From contig JALSIV010000004.1 in the NCBI GenBank assembly GCA_026989685.1, positions 1 to 35,513 on the forward strand: DNA of 35,513 nt. The letters are read 5' to 3'. Shown here piece by piece: positions 1 to 8,544 of this stretch. The stretch comes from Pirellulaceae bacterium (GTDB lineage: Bacteria > Planctomycetota > Planctomycetia > Pirellulales > Pirellulaceae). Within the stretch, counting starts at the first letter, position 1. Every line of letters begins with the position of its first letter. The position numbers were made by a program, and so were the translations under genes. Below the pieces are notes generated by a model, which worked only from the letters and a program-made list of their open reading frames with translations, did not search any database and was not told where the DNA came from.

Positions 1-1932
1 TCGCTGGCAGGCGCCGTGCTAGACCGCATGGCGGCGTTTGTCGAAGGATCGCCACGTGATGCCCGGTCGTCGCGCGTGTTGCCGGCCGGATTTCATCGAG
101 TCCTGGATCGATTCGGCAAGCCTCCTTCGAGACGCTATCGGCTGCTGCGTTTCATTGTCCTGCACAACCTGTACGGCGTCGATTTGATGCCCGAAGCGGT
201 CGAGACCTGCCGCATGCTTCTGTTGCTGCGGCTCGCCGCTGCCTGTGACAGCGACGCACAGCAAGCGGCGCTGCCCGACCTGGACTTCAATATCCAACCG
301 GGAAACGCGCTGGTCGGTATCGCACGGATGGAAGAGCTGAAACAGGGGCCCGTTCGCGCCGGCGGCGGGAAGCTCACCGTGATCTCACGAAGACGAAGCC
401 AAGTGAACACGGCCGCTCGCTTACTCGCAAGTTACCGACGACTGCAAACAGACTCCGATGCGTGCCCGGATCAGCTTGGGAAACAAAAGGAAGACTTGAG
501 GAAACGGCTCGATCGGCTCGACGATTCTCTCGATCGCATTCTGGCATCCCGCTTCGACTTGAGTCTGAACTCCCATCGTGATGTCGATTCCTGGAAAACG
601 AGCCATCAACCGTTCCATTGGTTGGTTCGTTTCGCCGACGTGCTGAGCTCCGGCCGATTCGCCGTCGTGGTCGGCAATCCGCCTTACTTGGAATCGAGCC
701 AGATCGAATATCGCCCGGTCCAGATGAGCACGCTGGAAAGCAAGGCCGTCCACGCCATGTGCATCGAGCGAAGCCTCGAGCTGTTGAGTCCGAACGGCAG
801 CCTCGGAATGATCGTACCACTGGCGCTGGTGTCGACTCAGCGAATGAAACCGCTTCAGCAACTCATCGAACAACATGGTTTCACTTGGTACGCGAACTTC
901 GCCTGGCGGCCGGCCAAGCTGTTCGCCACCGTCAATCGCGCTCTCACCATCTTCGTCTCTCACGCACTCCAGCCGACGATCGGTTCGTTGCAACACACCA
1001 TGCCGCAAGCAACACGCCCGAACGTCGAAAGGGGTTCGGCGGATTGGGATACAGGGTGTGCACGGCTGGCACAACACTCCGTGCCGCAAGCAGCACGCCC
1101 GAACGTCGAAAGGGGTTCGGCGGATTGGGATACAGGGTGTGCACGGCTGACACAACACTCCGTGCCGCAAGCAACACGCCCGAGCGTCGAAAGGGGTTCG
1201 GCGGATTGGGATACAGGGTTGAAAACGTTTTCGACCGGGTACTGCAAGTGGTTTCAAGATGCACGCGATGTGCTTTTTTCGACGCTTCGGTATCATCCGG
1301 TTCCGCGGCACCGATCGGCTCATTGGGTTCCCAAACTGGGAGATCCTCGCGATGGCGTCATTCTGGAGAAGCTGCTGCGGGTACCGACACGCATGAGCGA
1401 CTTTGTTGTCGCCAAGTCGCCACATGGGGTGTACTATCGAACGACGGGAGGACTCTATTGGAAGGTTTTCACGGATTTCCCACCGACGTTTCGCCGAAAC
1501 GGAAAACCGGGTTCGTCGTCGCGTCAGGCCCGCCTGAGTCTGCGGCGTCCTGATTTCGTTCCCGCGGCCATCTCCCTGTTGAGCAGCAATCTGTTCTGGT
1601 GGTGGTACAGCATCACATCGAATCTGCGCGACCTGAATCCATCCGATCTGCTCGGATTTCCGACTCCGGCCGCCGCCATGAACGATCGACGATTAGTCCA
1701 ACTGGGACACGAGTATTTGGACGACCTCAAGCGGCACCGCACAATATTGGTGCGCATGCAACATCAGACCGGCAAGACGGAAACGGATTGTTTCAAGGTG
1801 CAACGATCCAAGCCGGTCATCGACCGGATCGATCAAGTGTTGGCAGAGCACTATGGCTTGACGGCCGAAGAACTGGACCGGATCATTCACTACGACATCA
1901 AATTCCGCATGGGGATCCGTTCGCAGGCGTAA
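1..1932 (+). CDS. Eco57I/type IIG-like DNA methyltransferase (restriction-modification), 5'-truncated by window edge
   Basis: ORF open from the window start; 'ILHNLYGVDLMPEAVETCRMLLLLRL...LPDLDFNIQPGNALVG' and the amino-methyltransferase motif 'VVVGNPPYLES' (NPPY) typical of Eco57I-type methylases; C-terminal target-recognition-like region. Confidence 0.85.
   Translation, partial: SLAGAVLDRMAAFVEGSPRDARSSRVLPAGFHRVLDRFGKPPSRRYRLLRFIVLHNLYGVDLMPEAVETCRMLLLLRLAAACDSDAQQAALPDLDFNIQPGNALVGIARMEELKQGPVRAGGGKLTVISRRRSQVNTAARLLASYRRLQTDSDACPDQLGKQKEDLRKRLDRLDDSLDRILASRFDLSLNSHRDVDSWKTSHQPFHWLVRFADVLSSGRFAVVVGNPPYLESSQIEYRPVQMSTLESKAVHAMCIERSLELLSPNGSLGMIVPLALVSTQRMKPLQQLIEQHGFTWYANFAWRPAKLFATVNRALTIFVSHALQPTIGSLQHTMPQATRPNVERGSADWDTGCARLAQHSVPQAARPNVERGSADWDTGCARLTQHSVPQATRPSVERGSADWDTGLKTFSTGYCKWFQDARDVLFSTLRYHPVPRHRSAHWVPKLGDPRDGVILEKLLRVPTRMSDFVVAKSPHGVYYRTTGGLYWKVFTDFPPTFRRNGKPGSSSRQARLSLRRPDFVPAAISLLSSNLFWWWYSITSNLRDLNPSDLLGFPTPAAAMNDRRLVQLGHEYLDDLKRHRTILVRMQHQTGKTETDCFKVQRSKPVIDRIDQVLAEHYGLTAEELDRIIHYDIKFRMGIRSQA
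991..1219 (+). repeat. Three in-frame tandem copies (last partial) of an 81-bp repeat
   Basis: tgccgcaagca(a/g)cacgcccga(a/g)cgtcgaaaggggttcggcggattgggatacaggg recurs with 81-bp period (starts at 1001, 1082, 1163); encodes PQA(T/A)RPxVERGSADWDTG; six-frame ORF track shows all six frames open across it. Confidence 0.97.
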
Positions 1933-1955
1933 CCGCCTTGCTCGCCCGGCACGGC

Positions 1956-1985
1956 GTTTGCATTGACTCGGTTTGCGTTGACTCG
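1956..1985 (+). repeat. Tandem 15-bp direct repeat
   Basis: GTTTGCATTGACTCG immediately followed by GTTTGCGTTGACTCG (one mismatch). Confidence 0.9.
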
Positions 1986-2090
1986 ACATGCCCGTCGACA
2001 ACCGAGCGTCTCGTTTCCGCGAGGCCGATTCTCATGGTCGGCGACAGGCGCGGCTCGCGAGATGATCCCCACGACACAAGGAGTTTCCCC

Positions 2091-2825
2091 ATGTCTTCTC
2101 GCATCTCTTTTTCGATCGCACTGGCACTGTTATTAGCGCTCGCCGTCTCCGCCGACCTGGCCGCTCAAGGTAAACGAGGCGGGAAAGGAGGCGGTCACGG
2201 AAGAGGCGGTGGCCAGGGCTACCGGCAATCAGGGGGACAGAGGCAGGGCCAGCAGCACCAGTACCGGTACCAATACCGGTATCGCCAAGGTATGCAAGGT
2301 GGTGGCGGCATGCAGGGCATGCACGGCATGCACGGTATGAAGGGGATGAAGGGCGGCATGAAGGGGATGCAGGGCATGATGGGCATGGCCGGTGATCCCC
2401 GTTTTCAGGCCGACCGCGAGATGTTCCATTTCCTGCTTTCCAACGGCAAGAAGATCCGCCGTCAGGTGAAGATGCTGGAGAACGGTATCGAGACCGTGAC
2501 CGAATCCAACGACCCGAAGGTCGCTGCCGTGCTCAAGAAACACGTGGCCTCGATGTACGACCGCCTGGAGCAAGGGCAGCCGGTGCGAATGGGCGATCCG
2601 CTCTTTCGAGCACTCTTCCAGAACGCCGACAAGATCACCATGGAAGTCAAACAGACGAAGAAGGGAGTCCACGTCGTCGAGACTTCGGATGACCCGTATG
2701 TCGTGAAGCTGCTGCAGGCTCACGCGAAAGTCGTCTCTCAATTCGCCAAGCGAGGCTTCCAGGAAGCGATGAAGATGCATCCCGTCCCCAAAGGCGAGCC
2801 CGGTCGCGCGGCAGCCGGCAACTGA
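2091..2825 (+). CDS. Secreted Gly/Met-rich protein with duplicated C-terminal domain, unknown function
   Basis: ATG at 2091 with AAGGAG-like RBS; signal peptide MSSRISFSIALALLLALAVSADLAAQ; Gly/Gln-rich then GM(Q/H/K) repeats; two related halves 'GIETVTESNDPKVAAVLKKHV' and 'GVHVVETSDDPYVVKLLQAHA'. The 1599 ORF start overlaps the methylase and is not preferred. Confidence 0.85.
   Translation: MSSRISFSIALALLLALAVSADLAAQGKRGGKGGGHGRGGGQGYRQSGGQRQGQQHQYRYQYRYRQGMQGGGGMQGMHGMHGMKGMKGGMKGMQGMMGMAGDPRFQADREMFHFLLSNGKKIRRQVKMLENGIETVTESNDPKVAAVLKKHVASMYDRLEQGQPVRMGDPLFRALFQNADKITMEVKQTKKGVHVVETSDDPYVVKLLQAHAKVVSQFAKRGFQEAMKMHPVPKGEPGRAAAGN
2308..2389 (+). repeat. Met-rich GMxG coding microrepeat
   Basis: ggcatgcagggcatgcacggcatgcacggtatgaaggggatgaag... 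encoding GMQGMHGMHGMKGMKGGMKGMQGMMGM. Confidence 0.9.
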
Positions 2826-2906
2826 GTTACCAACCTTTACGGAATCCCCCCGTGGTTACTGCGAGATTCCTGCTCACCCCGCTGCGAGCATCTGCGAACT
2901 TGTTGC

Positions 2907-4340
2907 TCACTTCTCGGCACGCAGCCACAGAATCCAGCCTGATTGGTTGGGAGCCGCAAACGTCTGCGAGCGAGGCTGGATTCGCTGTTCCCTCGACGTC
3001 TTTCCCGTCGCCGCGTCGATCCAGGCGACCTTGAGTGGCGACGAGGCATCGGAGAGATCGACGCGCACCTCTCCGCCCTGCGGGGCGTAGACGACGTACG
3101 ACTTTCCCGGCTGAGCCAGGCAATAGCCGGTCGAGGCGAGGTCGCCGCGAGGCACCATAGCGGTCATGTCGGATTGACTTGTCAATTTCCGCGTCACTCC
3201 CATGCTGACCCGCACCGGCTCCCACCGTGGATCGAACCGGCCGGCCAGCACGGTGCCGTCGTACGGGTCCATGAAGATCGGATTGAGTCCGCGGGTAAAC
3301 GACTTCCAGACCCAATCGGCCGTTCCCCCGATTCCCCACAGATGATCGGTGTCGGTGATGATGACCTTGCGGCCATCGCTGGCCGGCGGATCGGTCCGAT
3401 ATCCTCCTTCGGGGTTCGGAGAGATCCAGTCGGCGGGACTGTCGAACAACGTCTGGTTGCGGCCGCCGCGGAATTGAAAGGTCATCCCCACCGGATGTTG
3501 TTTGGCTCGCCCCGATTCCTGCTTCTTGATGAAACGGATCATGTGGTATTGCCACTTCGTGGAAGCCGGATGGTTTTCGTTGGAGATTTCATAGAGCAGA
3601 TTGTCGAGGTCGCCCACCGTCTCGATCACTTTGCGCACATACGCTTCCTGGATGCTGGTGATCTCGGGCCGTCCGAGTGTGTGGACTTCCAGTCCCCGGC
3701 GGTCTCCGTTGCGGTCTCCATCGATACCGTTGATGTTGTTGGCGGGGTGAAAAGGATGACTGAGCCACGCGTCTTTCATCCGTTGCATGGCCCATCCTTC
3801 GAACAGCATCACGGAAACGTAGATGCCGCGATTCCCCGCCTCGATCACTCGGCGGCGCAGTCGCCGGAAGTAATCGTCATCGAATCGGGTCAAGTCGAAC
3901 TTGGGCCTTCCATCGCGAGCGTCCCCGGGGCCGGTGCGAGCCCATGGGTGAGGCGCCACGGTGTGAGGTTTCGGCTTGCCCCAACTACCGTTGGCCGACG
4001 TGTCCCAAGTGAAGTTCTCCCAGGTCCATAGGCGGATGAAGTTGTGGCCGTAACGGTCGAGGAAGTCGAGATAGGCAGCGAAGTCGAAGGGAGGCGGCGG
4101 ATATCCGGGCCCCATGTCGACCAGATTGTTCCACACGTGCGATCCACACAAATAGACGGCTCGGCCGGTCGCATCGGCAAAATAGCGAGGGTTTCTCTTG
4201 CAGACCTTCAATGGACCCGGCGCGGACTTTGCCCGCCCGGCCTCGTCGGCTGCTCGCGTCTGGTTCGACTGCACCGCCATCGTGGATGCCAGAACACCTC
4301 TCCCCACCCGCTTGAGAAACCGTCGCCGGGTCGCTGTCAT
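2907..4340 (-). CDS. Tat-exported TIM-barrel glycoside hydrolase-like protein with C-terminal collagen-binding-like domain
   Basis: Tat-type N-terminus MTATRRRFLKRVGRGVLASTMA; 'NLLYEISNENHP' resembles a (beta/alpha)8 hydrolase catalytic strand; C-terminal 'YCLAQPGKSYVVYAPQGGEVRVDLS...WIDAATGKT' resembles the putative collagen-binding domain of such hydrolases; GGGAGGGAGAATCG-ATG start. Confidence 0.75.
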   Translation of the reverse strand: MTATRRRFLKRVGRGVLASTMAVQSNQTRAADEAGRAKSAPGPLKVCKRNPRYFADATGRAVYLCGSHVWNNLVDMGPGYPPPPFDFAAYLDFLDRYGHNFIRLWTWENFTWDTSANGSWGKPKPHTVAPHPWARTGPGDARDGRPKFDLTRFDDDYFRRLRRRVIEAGNRGIYVSVMLFEGWAMQRMKDAWLSHPFHPANNINGIDGDRNGDRRGLEVHTLGRPEITSIQEAYVRKVIETVGDLDNLLYEISNENHPASTKWQYHMIRFIKKQESGRAKQHPVGMTFQFRGGRNQTLFDSPADWISPNPEGGYRTDPPASDGRKVIITDTDHLWGIGGTADWVWKSFTRGLNPIFMDPYDGTVLAGRFDPRWEPVRVSMGVTRKLTSQSDMTAMVPRGDLASTGYCLAQPGKSYVVYAPQGGEVRVDLSDASSPLKVAWIDAATGKTSREQRIQPRSQTFAAPNQSGWILWLRAEK

Positions 4341-4498
4341 CGATTCTCCCTCCCACCTCGTGCTGATAGACTGGCCATGGCAAGTTACGATAACCCGGCC
4401 GATCGATCATGGCAACTCGCGCGTGGACGATCAGCGGTTCCCAACTCCCGTTTCCTCGCAGCCGCGTTTTGCGAGCAAGGCAACGAAGGCACACGCAG

Positions 4499-4900
4499 GT
4501 GAACCAGACGCGAATCGGTTTCTTCGCGGGACAGCGGCGGTTTTGGAACGTGCTGCTCCGCTCGATCCATCTTGCCACGATGGCGGTAGCGGTCGGTGGA
4601 CTGGTGTTCGACGTATCCTGGGGCGCGGTTTCGCCGTGGTTGTTCGCCGCGGTGGGAAGCGGCATGCTGCTGGCGCTCATCGAGGCGTGGCCGAATGGGA
4701 GTCGTTGGCTGCGCGAAGGCCGAGGTCTCGTCGTGGTGGCCAAAGTCGTCCTCCTGGCCACGATTCCTTGGTTCTGGGATTACCGCGGCTACGTCTTGTT
4801 CGCTGCAATCGTCGTCGCCTCCATCGGCTCGCACATGCCGGGACGATTCCGCTATCGCGTCATGATCGGCAAGGCTGACGGCGAGGGGACGGATGGGTGA
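4499..4900 (+). CDS. Small integral membrane protein
   Basis: Hydrophobic segments (FWNVLLRSIHLATMAVAVGGLVF..., PWLFAAVGSGMLLALIEAW, LVVVAKVVLLATIPWFW, YVLFAAIVVASIGSHMPGRFRYRVM); GTG start at 4499 preceded by GAAGG; the ORF extends upstream to ATG 4409. Confidence 0.65.
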   Translation: MNQTRIGFFAGQRRFWNVLLRSIHLATMAVAVGGLVFDVSWGAVSPWLFAAVGSGMLLALIEAWPNGSRWLREGRGLVVVAKVVLLATIPWFWDYRGYVLFAAIVVASIGSHMPGRFRYRVMIGKADGEGTDG

Positions 4901-4920
4901 GCAGCGATGCCGCGGGTCGG

Positions 4921-5175
4921 TCATTCAGCCGGCGCCGGATCGGAAATCGTGCGGCGAATTCCCGCATCGGAAAATGCCGACCCGACGCGGCCGTGTACTG
5001 GATCGATGCGTTCCCAGTTGCCGCCGTCCGCCGTGTAAGTCTCATACCAGGCGGCCCGCCCCATGCTGCATCCGCTGAGGCCGGCAACGGCCGCTCCTAC
5101 CAAGGTGAGGAGAACCGCGAGAACCCGTCTCGAGCCGCGGATCGTTCCGAGGCGCCGCGCGCCGACCGATGACAT
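4921..5175 (-). CDS. Small putative lipoprotein (84 aa)
   Basis: MSSVGARRLGTIRGSRRVLAVLLTLVGAAVAGLSGCSMG...: basic N-region, hydrophobic stretch and lipobox LSGC. Confidence 0.6.
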   Translation of the reverse strand: MSSVGARRLGTIRGSRRVLAVLLTLVGAAVAGLSGCSMGRAAWYETYTADGGNWERIDPVHGRVGSAFSDAGIRRTISDPAPAE

Positions 5176-5332
5176 CGAAACTCGAATCCGGGATGGCAAG
5201 CTGGCTCGCATGTCCGCTCTTTCTTCTGCTGGTTGCCGGTCGACGGGGAACACTTGTCGGTCCCATCTATCGACCAGCCCGCGGTGGCAACTTGAGGAAT
5301 TTATAGCGGTCGCAGCGATTATGCCGCCCGGG

Positions 5333-6571
5333 TCAGCCCGATTCACGGGGTCGGACGAGCTTTTGGACTCGCTGCCATTGGTCCCAATAGAGCCGCTCGT
5401 ATTGGCCGACCATCCCATCGAGCGAAAACCGCGTGCGCACGATCTGAGAGTTCTGCAGGCCGACACGCTCGGCCCACCTTCGATCATCGATGGCTCGCCC
5501 CGCCAACTGCAGCAATCCGGGGACATCTCCCTGGCGCACCCACGGATTCCCGGAACTGATCAGCAATTCGGCCAAGCCCGCCACCTCAAAGGCGGCGACG
5601 GGAAGACGGCACGCCATGGCGTCGAGCACGACGTTGGGCATGCCTTCGTAGCGGGACGGCAGCAGCAGCACTCGCGAGGCCTTGAGTATGGCGGGGACGT
5701 CGTTCCTCCAGCCGAGAAATGAGACTCGGTCGCTCACGCCCGCAGCATCGAACTGACGCTCGAGCGCCCCTCGCTGGCTTCCCTCGCCCACGATCACCAG
5801 ATGGGCCTGCCGGTGAACCCGGAAAAAATCGGGCAGGTGCTCGGCAATACGATCGATTCCCTTCTGAGGCTCCAAGCGACCGACGATGGCGATCACTTGA
5901 CGGCTGGCGGGAACCTCCAGTTCCCGCCAATCGACCGGCTGCGCCGTGTCATACACGGATGGATCGATCCCGTTGGGGATCACCACCAGCTTTTCCCGAG
6001 GGATTCCCCAGTGTTGCATCGCGTGATCGGCCACCGAGGCGCTCACGGCGACGACCCGCTCCGCTCGCTGCGCTGCCAATCGCTCCCACCACCCCCGCCA
6101 ACGACTCGGCTCGGCGACGCGAAGCCCCAAATTGTGGATGGGGATTTGCAATCGACGGCAAACATGGGAGGCCACCACGTCGGCATGGAACAGGAACGAC
6201 TGGACAATGTCGGGCTTCCAATCCTGCCAAGCCTGAACCAATTGGGAAACCACGTACGGCAACTGCCAGCCGCTTTGCAAGCCGAGTGCGTGAACGGTCA
6301 CCCCCGCCTCGTGAAGCTCCCTCCAGAGACGGTCTCGAGGCGCCGGCGGCGGCGGAGCCAAGCAGAAAACTCGAGTGTCGAAACAGTCGGGGTCGATGCG
6401 AGCCGCCAATTGGGCAAGGCATTTTTCGGCGCCTCCTTCGCGCAGCTCAGTCGTCACCAGTGCCACACGACACTGATGGACATCGGTCTGCAGGCGAGGG
6501 TTGGGTGCAATCAAGGTCGACTCGCAGTGAAGCGGCCCAGAATAGCCGATGGCCGCAGAGGCTGCCGCCAA
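5333..6571 (-). CDS. GT-B glycosyltransferase (GT4-like)
   Basis: 'RVALVTTELREGGAEKCLAQLAARI' N-domain; 'VVIPNGIDPSVYD', 'VIAIVGRLEPQKGIDRIAEHLPDFF', 'VLLLPSRYEGMPNVVLDAMACRLPVAAFEVAGLAELL'. Confidence 0.9.
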   Translation of the reverse strand: MAAASAAIGYSGPLHCESTLIAPNPRLQTDVHQCRVALVTTELREGGAEKCLAQLAARIDPDCFDTRVFCLAPPPPAPRDRLWRELHEAGVTVHALGLQSGWQLPYVVSQLVQAWQDWKPDIVQSFLFHADVVASHVCRRLQIPIHNLGLRVAEPSRWRGWWERLAAQRAERVVAVSASVADHAMQHWGIPREKLVVIPNGIDPSVYDTAQPVDWRELEVPASRQVIAIVGRLEPQKGIDRIAEHLPDFFRVHRQAHLVIVGEGSQRGALERQFDAAGVSDRVSFLGWRNDVPAILKASRVLLLPSRYEGMPNVVLDAMACRLPVAAFEVAGLAELLISSGNPWVRQGDVPGLLQLAGRAIDDRRWAERVGLQNSQIVRTRFSLDGMVGQYERLYWDQWQRVQKLVRPRESG

Positions 6572-6749
6572 CTCACATTATAGGGGGGAGCCGGCCGGGC
6601 GGGGCAAGCAACAGTCGCAGTTTGCCCAAAAGAGAAGCTGTGTGACCCGATGCCATCTGTCGCAACAGGCCGCCCAACAAGTAGAGTCGAGAAAACGGCT
6701 TCAGGTCTCTACGCCGGCGTGGATCGCCACGGCCCCTACCACACCCACG

Positions 6750-7796
6750 ATGACATCGATTCACGACTACGATTACGAACTGCCGCGGGAACTGATCGCC
6801 CAACATCCGCTCCCCAATCGGGCCGATGCTCGACTGCTGGTCGTGGACCGGCGCACGCGGAGTTGGGAATCGACTCATGTCCGTGAATTGCCGACGCTGC
6901 TCCATCCCGGCGACGTGCTGGTCCTCAACGACACGCGGGTCATTCGGGCTCGCTTGCTGGGATATCGCAAGCAAACGCGAGGGCGCTGGGAGGGGCTGTT
7001 CCTGGAAGCCTCTCCCGAAGGAATCTGGAAAGTGTTGTCGAAGACTCGAGGCAAACTGCGTCCCGGCGAAACGGTGGTGCTGCAAGACCGGACGGCTCGA
7101 GACGGAATCGAACTGGCCATGCTTTCGCCCCTCTCGGGAGGAATCTGGGCAGCGCGTCCGCTCGAGGCGGCCCCGTTCCTCGACCTGCTAGAGCGGTATG
7201 GGCGTGTCCCGCTCCCCCCGTACATCCGCGACGGGAACATGCTGGACGAAGACGTCGAGCGATATCAGACGGTTTTTGCCAAACACCCCGGCTCGGTGGC
7301 CGCTCCCACCGCAGGACTCCACTTCACTCCACCGCTGCTGGACGCCATCCGCCGGCGCGGGGTCGGCGTCGAACAAGTGACGCTGCACGTCGGTATCGGC
7401 ACGTTTCGCCCCGTTGCAACGGAAACCTTGGAGGAACACCAGATGCACGCCGAGTGGGGCCAGGTCTCGGCGGATGTGGCCCGGCGGCTGAGGGAGTGCC
7501 GAGCATCCGGGGGACGAGTGGTGGCCGTCGGCACCACGGTGGTCCGCCTGCTCGAATCGGCCACTTCGGATGCCGGCACGCGATCGTGGCAAGGTTCGAC
7601 CGATCTGTTTATCCGACCGCCATACGAATTCCGAGCCATCGACTCGCTGCTGACCAACTTCCATCTGCCTCGCAGCACGCTGCTGGTCCTGGTCCGAACG
7701 TTTGGCGGAGACGACTTGATCCGCCGAGCCTACCAGTACGCCGTGGCTCAGCGGTACCGCTTCTACAGCTACGGCGATGCCATGCTGATCTTGTAG
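6750..7796 (+). CDS. queA: S-adenosylmethionine:tRNA ribosyltransferase-isomerase
   Basis: MTSIHDYDYELPRELIAQHPLPNRADARLLVVDR..., 'PGDVLVLNDTRVIRARL', 'GSVAAPTAGLHFTPPLLDAIRRRGV', 'VTLHVGIGTFRPV', 'LLTNFHLPRSTLLVLVRTFGG'; start moved to ATG 6750 within the ORF. Confidence 0.95.
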   Translation: MTSIHDYDYELPRELIAQHPLPNRADARLLVVDRRTRSWESTHVRELPTLLHPGDVLVLNDTRVIRARLLGYRKQTRGRWEGLFLEASPEGIWKVLSKTRGKLRPGETVVLQDRTARDGIELAMLSPLSGGIWAARPLEAAPFLDLLERYGRVPLPPYIRDGNMLDEDVERYQTVFAKHPGSVAAPTAGLHFTPPLLDAIRRRGVGVEQVTLHVGIGTFRPVATETLEEHQMHAEWGQVSADVARRLRECRASGGRVVAVGTTVVRLLESATSDAGTRSWQGSTDLFIRPPYEFRAIDSLLTNFHLPRSTLLVLVRTFGGDDLIRRAYQYAVAQRYRFYSYGDAMLIL

Positions 7797-7911
7797 GGAA
7801 CCTTTCGCACGGGCCGGACGGCCCCCCTGGTGATCGCCGAGCGGTAGTGACAAAATGGGAACCTAACGGAATAGCGCAATCCCCGATCGCTTCTTGTGAC
7901 AGGAGTCCACC

Positions 7912-8544
7912 ATGTCCCTCGCCCCCCCCGAAGAACACGTTCTGGTCGTCCCCACTTCTTTGTTCCACGAATTGGGGTGTTTTCAGGGATTCTGCGCGGA
8001 CGTCGATCGCTACGTGGGGCCGCTATTGCAAAGCCCTCGCGCCGACTACCGACCCCGCTCGCAAATGGAAATCGATCCCAACTTCAAACAACTGATTCCC
8101 TACGTGCTGTTCGAGTACCGCGACAAAGAGGGGCAACGGCACGTGTTCCAATACCTGCGGGGCGGCGGGCAAGGAGAAGCTCGATTGCACGCCAAACGGA
8201 GCGTGGGAGTGGGGGGCCACATCGCCTCGCATGACGGCGGCGGCAAAGCAGCGTATGTCGAAGGCATGCGTCGGGAACTCGAAGAGGAAATCGTGATCGA
8301 CACGCCGTACGAGGAACAGTGCGTTGGATTGATCAACGACGATGCCAACGACGTGGGACGGGTCCATCTGGGAGTCGTCCATTTGTGCCGTGTCGATCGG
8401 CCGGCCGTTCGGCCGCGCGAATCGGAGCTGCTCGATGCCGGATTCCGTCCCGCGGAGGATCTACTGGCTCAGCTCGACACTTTTGAAACCTGGTCGCAGA
8501 TCTGTCTGCGAGCTCTCTACGCGGGAGAAGCCCGCCGAACGTGA
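7912..8544 (+). CDS. NUDIX-domain hydrolase/phosphoesterase-like protein
   Basis: Nudix-box-like 'GGHIASHDGGGKAAYVEGMRRELEEEIVI' after an N-terminal extension; CACCATG start with AGGAG upstream. Confidence 0.75.
   Translation: MSLAPPEEHVLVVPTSLFHELGCFQGFCADVDRYVGPLLQSPRADYRPRSQMEIDPNFKQLIPYVLFEYRDKEGQRHVFQYLRGGGQGEARLHAKRSVGVGGHIASHDGGGKAAYVEGMRRELEEEIVIDTPYEEQCVGLINDDANDVGRVHLGVVHLCRVDRPAVRPRESELLDAGFRPAEDLLAQLDTFETWSQICLRALYAGEARRT

Noticed and set aside
1599-2825. Full 408-aa ORF from 1599
   Set aside because: The first ~160 residues overlap the methylase in another frame; a signal peptide and RBS place the real start at 2091.
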